A DNA stretch of 64,000 nucleotides from Costus lasius (GCA_027563935.2 CM050447.1:10756501-10820500), one strand, 5' to 3'. Shown: positions 32,815 through 44,950, counted from the first letter of the stretch. Notes: generated from the letters alone by a model not told the origin. Numbers and translations are program-made.

Positions 32815-34453
32815 TCTTGTTATTGAAGCTTGTCAAATTGATAAGTGTGATCTAGTTAGGCAATTAATGTGGATTTGTGAGGATTTTCTTCATTGGAAGC
32901 CATCAACCAATTGATTACTCTGTTATCAGATCATTGAAGCCATAAAGTCAGCTGTGTCTTTGTAGCGCCTTTAGAGTCTATTTTCAAGCACTACAGACCA
33001 GTAAATTTCTTTTGTTGTACTGATAAAAAGCTTTTGTTGCTGTCTCTGGTATCAACTTCGGTATCTCTAATTTGGTGTCGGAGTCAACTTGCTTGGTGAA
33101 TTTCCCCATAATGTGTTCCAGTTGATTTGTTTGAATATTTGCCATATTATTATTATTATTCAGTATCATATAGGTTTGACATAGTTCTTGTGTTCAAATT
33201 GTTCCTTGCCTGTAGTAGCTTTTGTTTCTGACAGAAGACTTTTCCTTTTCACTTTAATTTTTCATTTTCTCATTATACATAGGACATATATTTGTTTGAT
33301 GGAAAATAAAAAAGATGGGTATTATATCTTTCAGTAAGAAACTGAAGCAGTCATGTTGTGATTCAAATTATTGATGTTCTGTATTCATGAACCAAAATTT
33401 ATCGACTCTTCATATTATAATAAAGGATTGGAAATTTCCCTATTCTTACATGCCCACACTAATTAGAAAATTAAGAGAAAATTAGAGGATTCTAGTCCTC
33501 GTTTATTTCTTATCTCAATGGGCATGTGTACTGTTGAGAGAGTTATAGTATGCATTGTGGTTAACTTGGAATATGAAATTTGATAGAACTTATGGTAATG
33601 TATGTTACATGCCTTATTTTGGTTGGAAAGGCCAGATGTTTTAAATCTCTGGAACTAAGTGGCATGCTATCTCTGAAACCCTTAATCTATGCTTTGACCG
33701 AGTTTCCTTTATCATTCCCTTCATAATACTTAATTCTTGAGTTGATTGTTTGCTGTTACTCCATTGTTTTATGATATCTGATTGCTCAAGGATGGTATCC
33801 TGCACTAATTTGTCATGAATCGCATGGTATCGTAATAACATGGAAAATGTTGTCCTTTCCATTTCTTGATGACTTAGCAAAAGCTTTTGGTAGTTCTTGC
33901 CATGACACATTCTTTTAAGCCTTTGGAGCCAAATAAATTTTGAACAATAATGATGTTTCATTGTTTGAAGTACAATAATTGATGCCTTGTTTTGTTCTCT
34001 TGACAGAGCATGTCTTCTACAATCGTATGGTTCAGTTGTGTGCTCTCACTATGTAACTGTGTAAACTGTAAACTGTAAAAATTCTACCCAGAAATTCTTG
34101 AATCCTAGTTTTCTGTTAGATGGAGAGTATCCAAATACCAACCATCAGCTAGAGTTTTCATCAAAAAAAAAAAAAAAAAAAAGAGTCAAGCTACTAAATT
34201 AATCTGTGGAGAGCGCACTAACTTTATTTCTGGGATTTCAATTGAAGGAAATTTGGGCAAAGTTTATTTGACCAGTCTTCAATTCTGAACCAGCCTCTTG
34301 TACAAACAATAAAAAAAGTAAATTAGTGGTTGAGCATTTGTTGGAACTTAAAACAGATTTATGAAGACATAAGTTTCATCCTAACAATCATATAGTATTT
34401 TAAAGAATTATTCAGATATCACTCTCATTTTGCCATTTGTACTTGCATAGTTG
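32815..34453. other. 3' flank of KCS and intergenic DNA
   Basis: Contains the presumed KCS 3' UTR and a long A-run near 34,165-34,182. No other gene signal was found. Confidence 0.45.
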
Positions 34454-34461
34454 CATATTTG

Positions 34462-35556
34462 TAGGCCTGTCCATACTTTGGGTTGAACCGAAAAACCGAA
34501 CCGAACCGAACCGGATTTTCCGGTTCGGTTCGGTTTTGACCTTAAACGGTTCGGTTCGGTTCGGTTTCAAGATAGAAAATTTTACTTCGGTTCGATTTCG
34601 GGTTGATGAAACCAAAAACCGTGTAAACCGAACCGAACCGATATTTTATTTAAGGTTTACCGATTTTCGATCCGGTTCGGCGGTTCCGTGGTTCAATGGT
34701 TCAGCTTTAAAGGGGAAAAAAGAAGAAGCCGTTTGCGTATCACGCGGAGGCGTGATCCGCTCTCCACTTCGTTCGGAGCTGTGTCGTCTTCTTCGCGTGG
34801 ACCACATCCGCGCAGCACCTCCCGTCTCGCCCAAAGATGTCTTCCGGATCTGTTGCTGAAGAAGGCATTGCCGAAGCCAACTACTCGCGTCTGCGTCGTC
34901 CGCTCGAAGAGCTCGCCTCGCATACACAGGACATGACGAAGCCTGCGTCCGAAGGATCCGGTCCACCAGTGCTGCTCGCTGCGCCGCTGAAGACCACTCC
35001 CGCTTCCGACGACTCCGCTCACCTGCTGACGAAGCCTCCTCTTCGCCCGAATCGGACATCTACTGCCTCCGCGTCCGATCCCTCCGCTATAGTCGCCGGA
35101 CGGATGATTCTTCGAAGCCACTGTCCGCCCGCTTCATCCGGAAAGACGCACGCATCTGCGCCTCTGCGTGGAGCTCGTCCACCGTTTCCGAAGCAGCCGC
35201 ACCTTTGTCCGAGACTGCCGCTGGAGACGAGCCTGTGTTGACGAAGCCATTGCTCGCGAAATCCTCTATTCCTCTCCGCTCCGCTTCAATTTCACTGGTC
35301 AACTCCTCAATGTTGACCAGGACATCGAACATCATCCTTTGGCCCGGTCCACTTGGAACAGGGTCTAACACTAGTTGTGAATGTGCTATATTAAAATTTC
35401 GGTTTAACCCAGTTTAAACCGAACCGAACCCGAACTTTTTGGGTCGGTTCGGTTCGGTTTTACAAAAGATCGGGTCGGTTTCGGGTTACAAAATTCAGGA
35501 AAAAAAATTTCGGTTCGGTTCGGTTCGGTTCGGTCCGAACCGATTGGACAGGCCTA
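34462..35556. mobile_element. Non-autonomous hAT-type element with CGGTTCGGTT subterminal arrays
   Basis: A 1,095-bp element. Its terminal inverted repeats begin TAGGCCTGTCCA at both ends, with an exact 8-bp duplication CATATTTG (34,454-34,461 and 35,557-35,564), as expected for hAT. Both subterminal zones (about 34,490-34,690 and 35,400-35,545) are packed with CGGTTCGGTT and its complement, likely transposase-binding repeats that also let the two ends pair. The GC-rich core (about 34,690-35,370) has open frames on both strands but no transposase or other known domain. It may carry captured host DNA. Confidence 0.9.
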
Positions 35557-35564
35557 CATATTTG

Positions 35565-37390
35565 AGTAAAAGTGCATTGTTGACAAGTAATTCATTGCTG
35601 CAGCAATAAAAACTAGGGCCTGATGATGCTACTTGGTAAAGTCAATCAAAGGTTTTTGTGTTATATCCTGCCACATTAAGAATTAAAATGCCAACGATCA
35701 TGATAAAGCAGTTTCCAGTTCCACCTTGGTTTTTTTGGCAACCGAACAAAAAATTTGGGTAAAGGCCCCTGATATAAACATGCTTGAATGAAATGACTCT
35801 GTTTCTGTACTCCTCTTTTGCTTATTTTAGTAGATTTGTTTGTCCTTCCAGTAACACTGCTCATGTGATCCTTTTCCTTGATCTAGGTAAACTAAAGCAC
35901 GTGGATTCGAAGAACGTGCTTCTTAGTATATCGAAGATATCAGCATCTAATAGCATTTTCCTGTATGTGAGGTATATGTTTGCTTATTTTTCTGATAAAT
36001 GTTACCTTCACTGATTCTTCAAATGTGAATATTGAATGTGATGAACAGTAAGAAACTATCGTTCCATCGTTCTGAATAAAGTATGCTGCTGCTGCTGTCT
36101 GTGACGTGTCTAGATGGGTTTATTTTGGTTTCTTGTGCTTCCTGCCATAGAAAAATGTGGCCACAAATCTGCCAAGCGTAGTAGTGTAAGTTCCCGTCCT
36201 TGAATATTTTACCGCTAGTAGGTTGTGTACAGTGTCATGCATCTCTGAATTTGAATTATTTTTTCTACTCTTGAGATTATATTATTAGTTGCTGGAAGCT
36301 TCCGTCCAATGTTGCATGTGCCTTATTTCATTTTCTACTCTCGAGAATTAGATCTTGAAGCTCATTGTTCTTCGTATAAATACTCTTTTGGGTTAATTTG
36401 ATAGGCATTTTCATTCACGAGTGTTAATAAATTAAAAATTTTAAATCTAGTTTTTGTTTTTTTTTAATTTCATTAAAACTTATATGTATAAATATTTGTA
36501 GAGGAAGAGTTTAAGGTGAAATTTATGTAATTATAAATATCTGATTATAATTGTTTTAGTTCTGATTTTTTTACAAGTTTCCTAGTTTTTTAAGTTTTCT
36601 CCCGAAAACTCTTCTCTGTAAAATTTAGTTTAGTTTGTCTTCTTAGACAGTTAGTATATTTAGACTAATGCATCATACACTGATCACATTCAGTTACTGG
36701 GCTGAGTTCTTGTTATGTTGGGCTTTAATGTACCACATCTCCCTGGCATAATCTAAAATGCTTAACCTTATCGACTGCAATGCTTTATCACTTAGGTAAC
36801 TTTTGAGTGGCCGACGTGAAGTGTGATGATAAAGACATGAGACCTCAATCGTTTAGCACCAAGTTTTCAGCCGAATTGAAAAGAAGAATTGGCTTGGTTA
36901 ATCAGCAAGTCTCGACTAACCTGATCGCTCACTCAAGTAAGTGATTGGGCTGAAAGTGTTAAATTGCTCGAGTTAATTCAATTTAAATCTTGCCTTGCAA
37001 TCTCCGACTTACTAATTAACAACACAGCCCCGGAGAACAATTGAAAGCATCTGCCTCCAGGATCTTCCACCGTCGCATTCAGATACACATCTTCCAATCC
37101 TCGCATAAAACATCTCCCACTTCAGCTGCCTCCGCCTGAAAATCCACATATATCTTGAGCACTTGAGCCATTCTTACTCGAGGACAATCAGCTGTTGCTG
37201 TCATTTTTATGCAATCTACGTGCAAACTGGATATTCCTATCAGCATATCCAATATCCTCTTCAATCTATGACAACAGTTGAGCTCAGCTATGTTTTGTTT
37301 CCCTCGTCTTTTTTTTTTGTCATTCTTAAACATGCAATCAGCCACCATGCTTAAATCAGCTCCAGTATTCCCTCCAAAGGCGAAGGAACG
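35565..37390. other. Intergenic DNA upstream of the acyl-AMP-ligase-like gene
   Basis: No gene recognised. The final few hundred bases should include its promoter, but no convincing TATA box or known element was seen. Confidence 0.45.
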
Positions 37391-39241
37391 ATGTCCTGCG
37401 AGAATTATGATCCTTGCTTTCCCGACCAGCCCGTCGTGCACAGGTACCTTCCAATTTGGGCAAGCTTGCCCGGCTTCCGGAATAAGCCGGCATTCTTATG
37501 GGCCACGGATTCGCCCAATGGATTGTCGTGGACCTCCGTCTCCTACTCCCAGCTCAGCAGCGCGGTGGACGCCATGGCGTCCAAGCTTCTCTGCTTCCTC
37601 AGCAGGGGCGACGCCTTGCTAGTGCTCTGCTCCCCCGGTCTCAAACTCGTCGAGCTCATCTTCGCCTGTCAACGCGCCGGCCTCGTCGCCGTCCCGCTCA
37701 TCCCGCCCGACCCATCCGCTCCAGACCACCTCCTCCGCGCCGTCTCACAGGCCAAACCCAAGGCCGCCCTCGCTGACCGACGGTCCGTCGCTGCATTCTC
37801 CAGCGCCGTCCCCTGCGATCTCCAGTGGCTTTCCGTCGAACAGTTGCTGGAAGGCGCCCCTATGGCCCAATCTTCCGAACACATGGGGTGCGGCCCGGAA
37901 GACACCTACCTCGTGCAGTACACCTCCGGCGCGACGGGCATCCCGAAACCGGTGGTTGTCACCGCCGGCGCGGCCGCGCATAACGTGCGCGCGGCGAGGA
38001 GGGCCTACGATCTCCAGCCCAGCAGCACCATCGTGTCGTGGCTGCCGCAGTACCACGACTGCGGCCTAATGTTCCTTCTTCTCACCGTGGTCGCAGGCGC
38101 TACCTGCGTGCTTGCTTCTCCTCACGCCTTCTTGCGCCGTCCTCGTCTGTGGCTCGAGCTCGTTACGGAGTTCCGGGCCACATGCACGCCAGTTCCCGCC
38201 TTCGCCCTACCCCTCGCAGTCAAGAGAGGCGGAGTCAGCCATGGAAAGCTGCCTCTCAAGCTCGGGAGCTTGAGGAACCTAATCCTCATCAACGAACCCC
38301 TGTACAAATCCCCCGTCGACGAGTTCATCAGTGAATTCGCTGCCGCTGAAATCGATCCTTCCTCAATCTCTCCTTCTTACGGACTGGCGGAGAACTGCAC
38401 TTTCGTGTCCACCGCGTGGCCGCGGGACGAATCATGCAGCCTGATTCGCTTCCCGAACCTGCCGTGCTATAAGAAGCTTCTGCCCTCGGCCAGGTTGGGA
38501 GCGCGTCGTTCCGGAGAAGAAGAGGACATTAACATCGTCGTCGTCAATGAGGCGACCTGCGAGCCGGTGGATGACGGTATGGAAGGGGAGATATGGGTGT
38601 CCTCTCCAAGCAACGCCGCCGGCTACCTCGGGCACCCGTCCTTGACCCGGGAGGTGTTCAATGGAAGGCTCCGTGGGTGGACTGGCGGGTGCTTTGTGAG
38701 GACCGGCGACACGGGAGTCGTCAGGGGAGACGAGCGATATCTCTACGTCACGGGAAGAACCGCGGATATGATCGACACAGGGGACGAGAGGGTACAGCGC
38801 TTGCATGCTCACTACGTTGAGACGGCAGCGCATTGTGGCAGTGGAGAGCATCTCCGGGGGGGACGCTTGGTGGCCTTCGGGGCGGAGCTACAAGTGGCCA
38901 GTGTGAGGACAGCGACGCTGGTTGTGGTGGCGGAGCTGCAGGGGAAGGTGGAGGGTGGGCTCGAGGTATACAGGAGGATATGCGAGGGTATAAAGGAGTG
39001 GGTGTGGCGGGAGGAGGGAGGGAGAGTTGGGTGGGTGGTGCTAGTGGAAAGCGGTAGGATTCCCAGGACGACGTCCGGGAAGCCGAGGAGGTGGCTGGCG
39101 AAGCACATGCTGCTGCAGGGCAGCCTCCAGTTCGTGTACGAGGCAAGATTTGAGGAGCGGCGCGAAGCTTTGGCGGTTAAAGATGCAGGGAACGAAGTCG
39201 CGCCGCCAGTCCGCAAGTCAAGCCTATTGTCTTTCCTTTGA
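37391..39241 (+). CDS. Fatty-acyl-AMP-ligase-like adenylating enzyme
   Basis: This member of the ANL superfamily (AMP-binding enzymes) should activate a carboxylic acid, most likely a fatty acid, as an acyl-adenylate. The single exon encodes 616 residues, normal for a stand-alone FAAL. Visible motifs are YTSGATGIPKP (P-loop, 177-187), WLPQYHDCGLM (217-227, characteristic of FAAL-type enzymes), SYGLAENCTF (329-338, where most have a Y-G-AE motif), RTGDTG and the hinge-region GRTADM (455-460), then GRIPRTTSGK with the catalytic-type Lys at 564. The stretch after GRTADM lacks the usual G-R-N residues (it reads IDTGDERVQRLHAHY), so this loop has diverged. No acyl-carrier domain, membrane segment or targeting peptide is evident. 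Whether it transfers to CoA, a carrier protein or neither is open. The superfamily is certain, FAAL-like probable, the substrate unknown. Confidence 0.85.
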   Translation: MSCENYDPCFPDQPVVHRYLPIWASLPGFRNKPAFLWATDSPNGLSWTSVSYSQLSSAVDAMASKLLCFLSRGDALLVLCSPGLKLVELIFACQRAGLVAVPLIPPDPSAPDHLLRAVSQAKPKAALADRRSVAAFSSAVPCDLQWLSVEQLLEGAPMAQSSEHMGCGPEDTYLVQYTSGATGIPKPVVVTAGAAAHNVRAARRAYDLQPSSTIVSWLPQYHDCGLMFLLLTVVAGATCVLASPHAFLRRPRLWLELVTEFRATCTPVPAFALPLAVKRGGVSHGKLPLKLGSLRNLILINEPLYKSPVDEFISEFAAAEIDPSSISPSYGLAENCTFVSTAWPRDESCSLIRFPNLPCYKKLLPSARLGARRSGEEEDINIVVVNEATCEPVDDGMEGEIWVSSPSNAAGYLGHPSLTREVFNGRLRGWTGGCFVRTGDTGVVRGDERYLYVTGRTADMIDTGDERVQRLHAHYVETAAHCGSGEHLRGGRLVAFGAELQVASVRTATLVVVAELQGKVEGGLEVYRRICEGIKEWVWREEGGRVGWVVLVESGRIPRTTSGKPRRWLAKHMLLQGSLQFVYEARFEERREALAVKDAGNEVAPPVRKSSLLSFL

Positions 39242-41059
39242 AATTGAATCAGGGGTTGGACATAAATATAAATATAAATATAAATAGGTTATATTTGCAA
39301 GTTGAAGTGATTTTGGGAAAACAAAGAGTAAAATGTGCTATGAATCCATAACGGACTAGAGGTTTATTCGGTGTTGTTTTGAAGGCAATTGGTAGTTTAC
39401 ATAATACTCTTAAGCTATGTTTTTTTAGAAGAAATTTACAGCGGAGAAAAATACTTTGGGGTTATTAACACCCATCGGCTTAGATTTAAATGTGATTGTA
39501 AGGCCTCTCTCTTGTGTCTCAATTCGGCGTCTTGATCTTTAGTCACCGAATCAAGAGTCCAAGATAAGTATTAGACCTTTAGATTTATGATATGATGAAG
39601 TCCACTACTTAAACAAGATTTAATACAAAGAAGCTTTATGTAATGAGTCAATGCACTTGAGTAAACTATACAAGTGATCGAGTCAGGACAAGCATAAATG
39701 TAGAGGCATAAGCACATGTAGAAGACATAACCAAATCATACAATAGATGATGGTAGATGCATATAGTTCTTATATAGAGATTTTAAATGTTGGCGATAGT
39801 CGTAACATAAGGGGCTACGAGTAACATTTGGGTCTTTCTCATAACTTCATATAAATCATTTACCATCAATAATGATGTGTGAATAATCATCAGTATATGT
39901 ACCCATCCATATATCTTGTTTCGATAATTATTACTCAAATAGAAGAACATATTCAAATGCAATGGACGACTTCTCAAACCTAGAGGACATTTCCATGGGT
40001 CAACCACAACTATGCTATTGCTTCCTTACAAGATAAGTCAACATTAACATTTACTAATCAAATAATAAGTCAAACCTAACAAAGATCCTATAATTTTTTA
40101 CATCAAAATCAATGAAAACATAGCAACGCTTCGAATATTACCAATTGAGAATAAAGGGACCCCTTTTTGGATCGGCATTATTTTGGTCAATTCTACATTG
40201 GGTGTGATGTTAATTGCCCTATAGAAAATTAAGATATAACCCTCAATAGTGACATCGTCCATTAAATATTCTCTCATGCGAGATCTTTTCAAATAAAGAC
40301 TAAAGTTATGTATACTATGAAGAAAAAGTGAAGAAAAATAACTCTTTTCTTATTTTTCATTAGAAAATAAAAATAAAAGGAGCAATTTTTTTTTCTCATT
40401 TTAGTTTCATCCAAATAATTTTTTTATATAAATAAATAAATAATAAAAATAAAATTTGATCTTAAAAATCTTATTATCAACAACTAAGATCCTTATAAAT
40501 TGAACTAACTGAAATATATAAATTAAAATAGAACTACACAATACAGCTTCATATATGACTAATACCATTGAGCTTCCACATATACAGTCTATTCATAAAC
40601 TGTGCACTTAAGGTTGGACATATTTTGATGCCTGCCTTAAACGACATATGAACAAGATTGAATTGTAGGGAGAAGATACATTAATTTGAAGAGTTACAAA
40701 ATACTTGTCCTAGCTGAGAAATCAGAGTAAATGAACCCAATAAAGTTTCTGATTTCTTCTCTTCACTCCCATCCATTCATTATCCTACAAAAAAAAAAGA
40801 GACAAAAAAATATTCAGACGAAATTATCTGATTTAATTTGTGAGATTCCTTATCCTACACTCGTTTCACATTCAAATCAGAACTATAGAGATAAAAAGAA
40901 AGAAAAGGTGAAAGGCAAGTCAAAGGTGCTACAGGTGAAAGAGACGCACAGGACGCAGGGCGGCTAAAGAAGCGATAAAAAGTCAAACCTGTTGCGTTGA
41001 CTGTTTTGCGAGTGACGAGGACTCGAAACAAATTTGTTAAAAAAAAAATGCAAATTGCG
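39242..41059. other. AT-rich intergenic DNA
   Basis: Lies between the acyl-AMP-ligase-like gene and the 3' end of the RADIALIS-like gene. It contains a short ATAAAT microsatellite near 39,262-39,285. No gene or element boundary was recognised. Confidence 0.45.
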
Positions 41060-41323
41060 TTAAGAGGAAGAACCTCTGCAGCTGAAGGCGGAGGAGGAGG
41101 AGGAAGACGGCGGCGGGCAGCGATAGCTGGGCATCTGGCCCTTCTCTATGCGGATGATGTCGTCGACGAGCAGGTCGTAGTGGCGCTTCACCTCCTCCGC
41201 CGACTTCCCGCCGACGGCGCGGGCGACGTTGAGCCAGCGGTCGGGCGTGTCCTTGTCGTACACCGCGAGCGCCTTCTCGAACATCTTGTTCTGCTTGGTC
41301 GTCCACGAGGAGCTCGACGCCAT
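41060..41323 (-). CDS. RL: RADIALIS-like single-MYB/SANT protein
   Basis: A small I-box-like/R-R MYB protein of the RADIALIS-like family. These nuclear proteins compete with or antagonise DIV-type MYB partners in flower symmetry and other development. The ATG at 41,323 gives 87 residues. The open frame continues upstream, but the added residues have no family similarity. The MYB repeat spans about 6-58, with Trp7 and Trp30 and the family-typical [34 protein letters not shown] and [16 protein letters not shown]. The C terminus is a short Ser-rich tail. No second MYB repeat is present, as expected. It looks intact. Which of the several RL paralogues it corresponds to cannot be said. Confidence 0.93.
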   Translation of the reverse strand: MASSSSWTTKQNKMFEKALAVYDKDTPDRWLNVARAVGGKSAEEVKRHYDLLVDDIIRIEKGQMPSYRCPPPSSSSSSAFSCRGSSS

Positions 41324-41382
41324 CCACTCGCTCAAGCCGCTGCGTGGGCTGACACGGAGAGGGAGCCGCCGGCGACGCTGCT

Positions 41383-41391
41383 TATAAAGCG
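41383..41391 (-). promoter_or_regulatory. TATA box of the RADIALIS-like gene
   Basis: TTTATAAGC on the minus strand, about 65 bases upstream of the ATG. A good match in an otherwise GC-rich 5' region; it implies a short 5' UTR. Confidence 0.6.
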
Positions 41392-41419
41392 GGAGGGAAG
41401 TGGGGGGAATAGAATTCAC

Positions 41420-42720
41420 TCCAAAAGCACTGGAAGGGAGCGGGGGCAGAATATAAGTATCGGCTGAATGGGGGAACGAATAATCAGAAGATTGTGAATT
41501 GATAGGGCGGGAGGGAGAATCACACTGTTCTCATTTTCAAATCTTCCAGTCATTTTCTTCCTTCCCTTTTTCTTTCTCTGAATTAATTCACACCTGATCT
41601 CTGCAATTATAGCGGTCAAAGATGTTCGTTGTTGGTGGCATCTGCTTATTAAGGAGCTGATCATCTTGTCAAATCCTGATTATGAAATGTGATTAGGTTA
41701 TCGAGAATCTGTTAATTAGAACAGGGACACGCTCCTCTGACCCAGGAGCTTGAATAGTTGGCACTTTTTCCTTGTGGAGAAAAGCTTTTGGACTAATTCT
41801 GATTCGCTGAATCTAATCAACTTGTTTTGTCTTCCATTCAAGTCATTCCTGTGGCCAAGGAGAGGCAAATCCAGCCGTAATCCTTCAGTGATCTCCTCAT
41901 TATATTATCGTTTGATTTTCTTTTTAGTCAATGAGAATTATGCCGCATTAATCTAAGTTAAAACTTTATGATTATAATTTCACCTTCTGAATTCTCCAGG
42001 GATGTTCACCTCATCGTTTCTTCCCCATCAACATCTAAATTATCCTCTTTAATTCTAGCAACTCCAAGGTTCTGATGGACTTTTTCCTTTTTTTTTCTTT
42101 TTTTTTTTTCAACTTTTGGGGATTCCAGCAAGTTGCATGCTCGGGAGAACCTCAAATTGCTGCAACTTTGCCTGATTGACACTTTCTAGAGATTCAACAA
42201 GAGCAGAGGAGCTGTCTCGGATTCTAGCAGCTACTTCCAAACACAAATCTGCGTGCTCCTCTGACTCCGGAGTGGAGATACGACTTCACTTCACAAGGAT
42301 CTGATCTTATCAGAGATCTGCAAGACTAAGATCCACTGAAACCAACAGGTCCAAATCCAATCCACCAACTTGCTCAAAGTATAGTGCCTCTTAAAAGTGA
42401 TAAGAGAGGGGGCAGATTCTTGCTGATAACAAGATTCTTGTATCATGTAAGTTTGTCAACCCCACTCCCACAAAGCCATGGCTGCGTTTACAGCAGGCGA
42501 TTCCTACAATGAATGACTGCGCTTGCAGGGAGAAAGCAAAGATAAGAAAGATGCTGCCTTTGGCCTCGCCCTCGCTCCATTCAGCTTCCATTGTGGCGAT
42601 TCTGGAGAATTTCGTCATAAATGGATCTCAGTCTTTTTCTTTTATCAGCGAAAGCTTCCTGTAGCTTAGCCATGGAAAGGGAAACAGCAGTAGAGCACAA
42701 ATCTTGAAAGGAAAGATCTA
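41420..42720. other. Intergenic DNA, nothing recognised
   Basis: T-rich runs (about 42,085-42,111) and short domain-free frames only. A 75-residue minus-strand frame at 42,391-42,618 resembles no known family and lacks support. Confidence 0.4.
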
Positions 42721-42727
42721 CTTTGTT

Positions 42728-42960
42728 AATCCAAATTGGGCCTTTCATCTTGGCCCAGTCGGAGCCAATGGCTGAACAAGCAGCGATCGGATGCGCTCAT
42801 GGGCCGACCCAATGAGGTTGCGCTTGCGCTGTATAAGATGCGTTCCCCTCTTTTCTCCCCATTTCTATGCGCGACTAGGGTCTAGGGGTTTCAGGCGGCT
42901 GGATCTCTCTCTCCTCCGGGGTTTTGAGGAGCCGGATCTGTCGTAAGATTCTTTCTCTCT
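42728..42960 (+). promoter_or_regulatory. Site II/telo-box-type promoter without an obvious protein
   Basis: Repeated GGGCC/GGCCCA site II-like elements (about 42,738, 42,754 and 42,800) precede a TATA-like GTATAAGATG near 42,830. Then come a pyrimidine-rich stretch and a near telo-box CTAGGGTCTAGGGGTTT (about 42,876-42,892). In plants this combination drives translation-machinery and small nucleolar RNA host genes. Downstream there is a potential 5' splice donor at about 43,024 (CGGTGAGG) and an acceptor TTGCAG near 43,655, but only a trivial peptide would be made. A non-coding RNA host, a 5' UTR of a gene displaced by rearrangement, or a dead promoter are all possible. Confidence 0.45.
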
Positions 42961-44945
42961 TGCTCTCCTCTGATCTTGATGGTGCGATGATGGTTTTCTC
43001 GTTAATCTGATGTCTCTCGAACGGTGAGGACAACGTTAAATCCATTCAAATCCAAATCTCTGAGCACATCCCTCTCCGCTTCGTTTAGATTTCGTCTTCT
43101 TTTTGGTCCTCTGCGAGTGTTTTTCCTCCGTCTCTCGTTGGTTTTCTTTTCCGTTGTTTTCATTGCCGATATATTTTTTTTTTTTTGCTTTTATTATTGC
43201 TTACCTTTTGATTGATTTCTCGCGCATTGTTATATGATCGAGTATATTGAAAATTTTCGCATTAGAGATGTTTATCACTTACAATTGCAAAGCACTTTTG
43301 TTTGTTATATCAATATAATTGAGAGATTTAATGCGTTTCATATATACTTGTGTGAAAGCATATGTTGGTGAGTACATAAAGATTCATGAGATCATAAAGC
43401 AAGATGTAAGGTAGAAAGTGAACTATGGACCCTTTGCTTGATTTGGATTTGGCATAAGAATAGATTTGGTGCTAAGATTCATGTGATGAGCATGGTTCAT
43501 GTTGGATATTGTTTATTTACTCTATTTGTATGTTAATCTTCATTCTTCCATTCACACTGACAAAAATTACAGCGAATATTTTAACATAGAACACGCTGTA
43601 TACATATCATTGACACAGTTGATGAATACATGGCGAGGCATGATTATGCTTGCAGGTTTATGATGGATACTCAACGAACATGGGCTCGGTCAAGGTAACA
43701 AGAAAAGAAATAAATAACAATATCTACTGAAGAGGCGAGTCGCGAACACGAGTATGAGCAGTTAAAACTGATAACATCGTCCATCAAAAATAGAGGCACA
43801 ATAAAAGCCTGAATCGTACATATGCTAACCTCAAGGGCAAATAGTTAACAGTCACATGCCCATGTAATTGACAAAACTCAGACCATGTTATGGCCACAAG
43901 CCCATGTCAATGAATGGGATGGGTTGTTTTGGTTCATAAAACTAGTATGACCCAATTAAATGTTTATTTATCTATTTACTTATAAGTCATATTTAGATAA
44001 AATTAGTAAAGCTTAATCATAATTCATATGTCGGTATCATCACCCGTTTAATGAATTTGTTTCACGAGTAATTGTGTCATGGGTCATGAACCTTTTTAAT
44101 CGGGAATACGAATCGTTGCTCATAAATTAAACCACATTTGATTCTCCTGATAGGACCAATCTCATAAATCATAAACTCAAACCAAATATTTCCCAAGAAA
44201 TGGACTTATTAATAAAATCAAATCTTAGTTGGTCACATTTGGGGCTTGATTCTTATTTGGTCTGTAAAAAATAATTGATTACAGTCAATCTTCATTTAAT
44301 CCAATCAATAATATAAGGAAAAACTAAATGTACGAGTAGAAAGTTTTAATTAAATGTTTGCTCCAAATATAATATTCTTCCCTTATATAGGACAGTGAGT
44401 CCTTTAATTTAAATAGACCACATCTAGAAAGACAAAAACAATTAACATTGCATTCATAACCTTATAAGCCACAATGTCAACAAAGCACCCTTACAAAATT
44501 CATGCTATGAGATTTTCATATTGGTGTCAAAGCTAAATTTTAAAACCATAATTCTAAATGAATAATATCAAACAACAAAAGAGATGATATAAAAGTGACA
44601 TAAATATGAATTAATAGAAATAATCTCACTAGTCTCCAATGTGACAATAACTAATGTCAACAAGTATAAACATAACAAACAAAAAGTATAAATTGTGTTT
44701 ATGATATCCAGTTTAGTCTGAAAAGTGATAAAAAAAACATAATATTATATATATAACTTAATGAGCTTATTATTAGTTTGAGTTTAAATATTTTTAATTG
44801 ACTTATATTTTATAGCTTTATAAATTGAATAGTTATAATCAAATAATATTAATGTAATTTTTTTTTTCAAAAACACTAATTAACTCTACCAGCTAATAAC
44901 ATTGTCAAAAGAACAAGTCATCAAAAGTCAAAAGTAACCAAGATA
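42961..44945. other. Transcribed-looking leader, then AT-rich intergenic DNA
   Basis: The first part follows the putative promoter. The remainder (about 43,700-44,945) is AT-rich without recognisable genes. Confidence 0.35.
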
Positions 44946-44950
44946 GTAAG

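Noticed and set aside
41324..41419. Thirty-two-residue extension of the RADIALIS-like protein from an upstream start at 41,419
   Set aside because: It crosses the TATA box and has no family similarity. The ATG at 41,323 matches the usual MASS- start.
42391..42618. 75-residue minus-strand frame with a hydrophobic segment
   Set aside because: No recognisable family, no promoter or splice evidence; length is within chance expectation.
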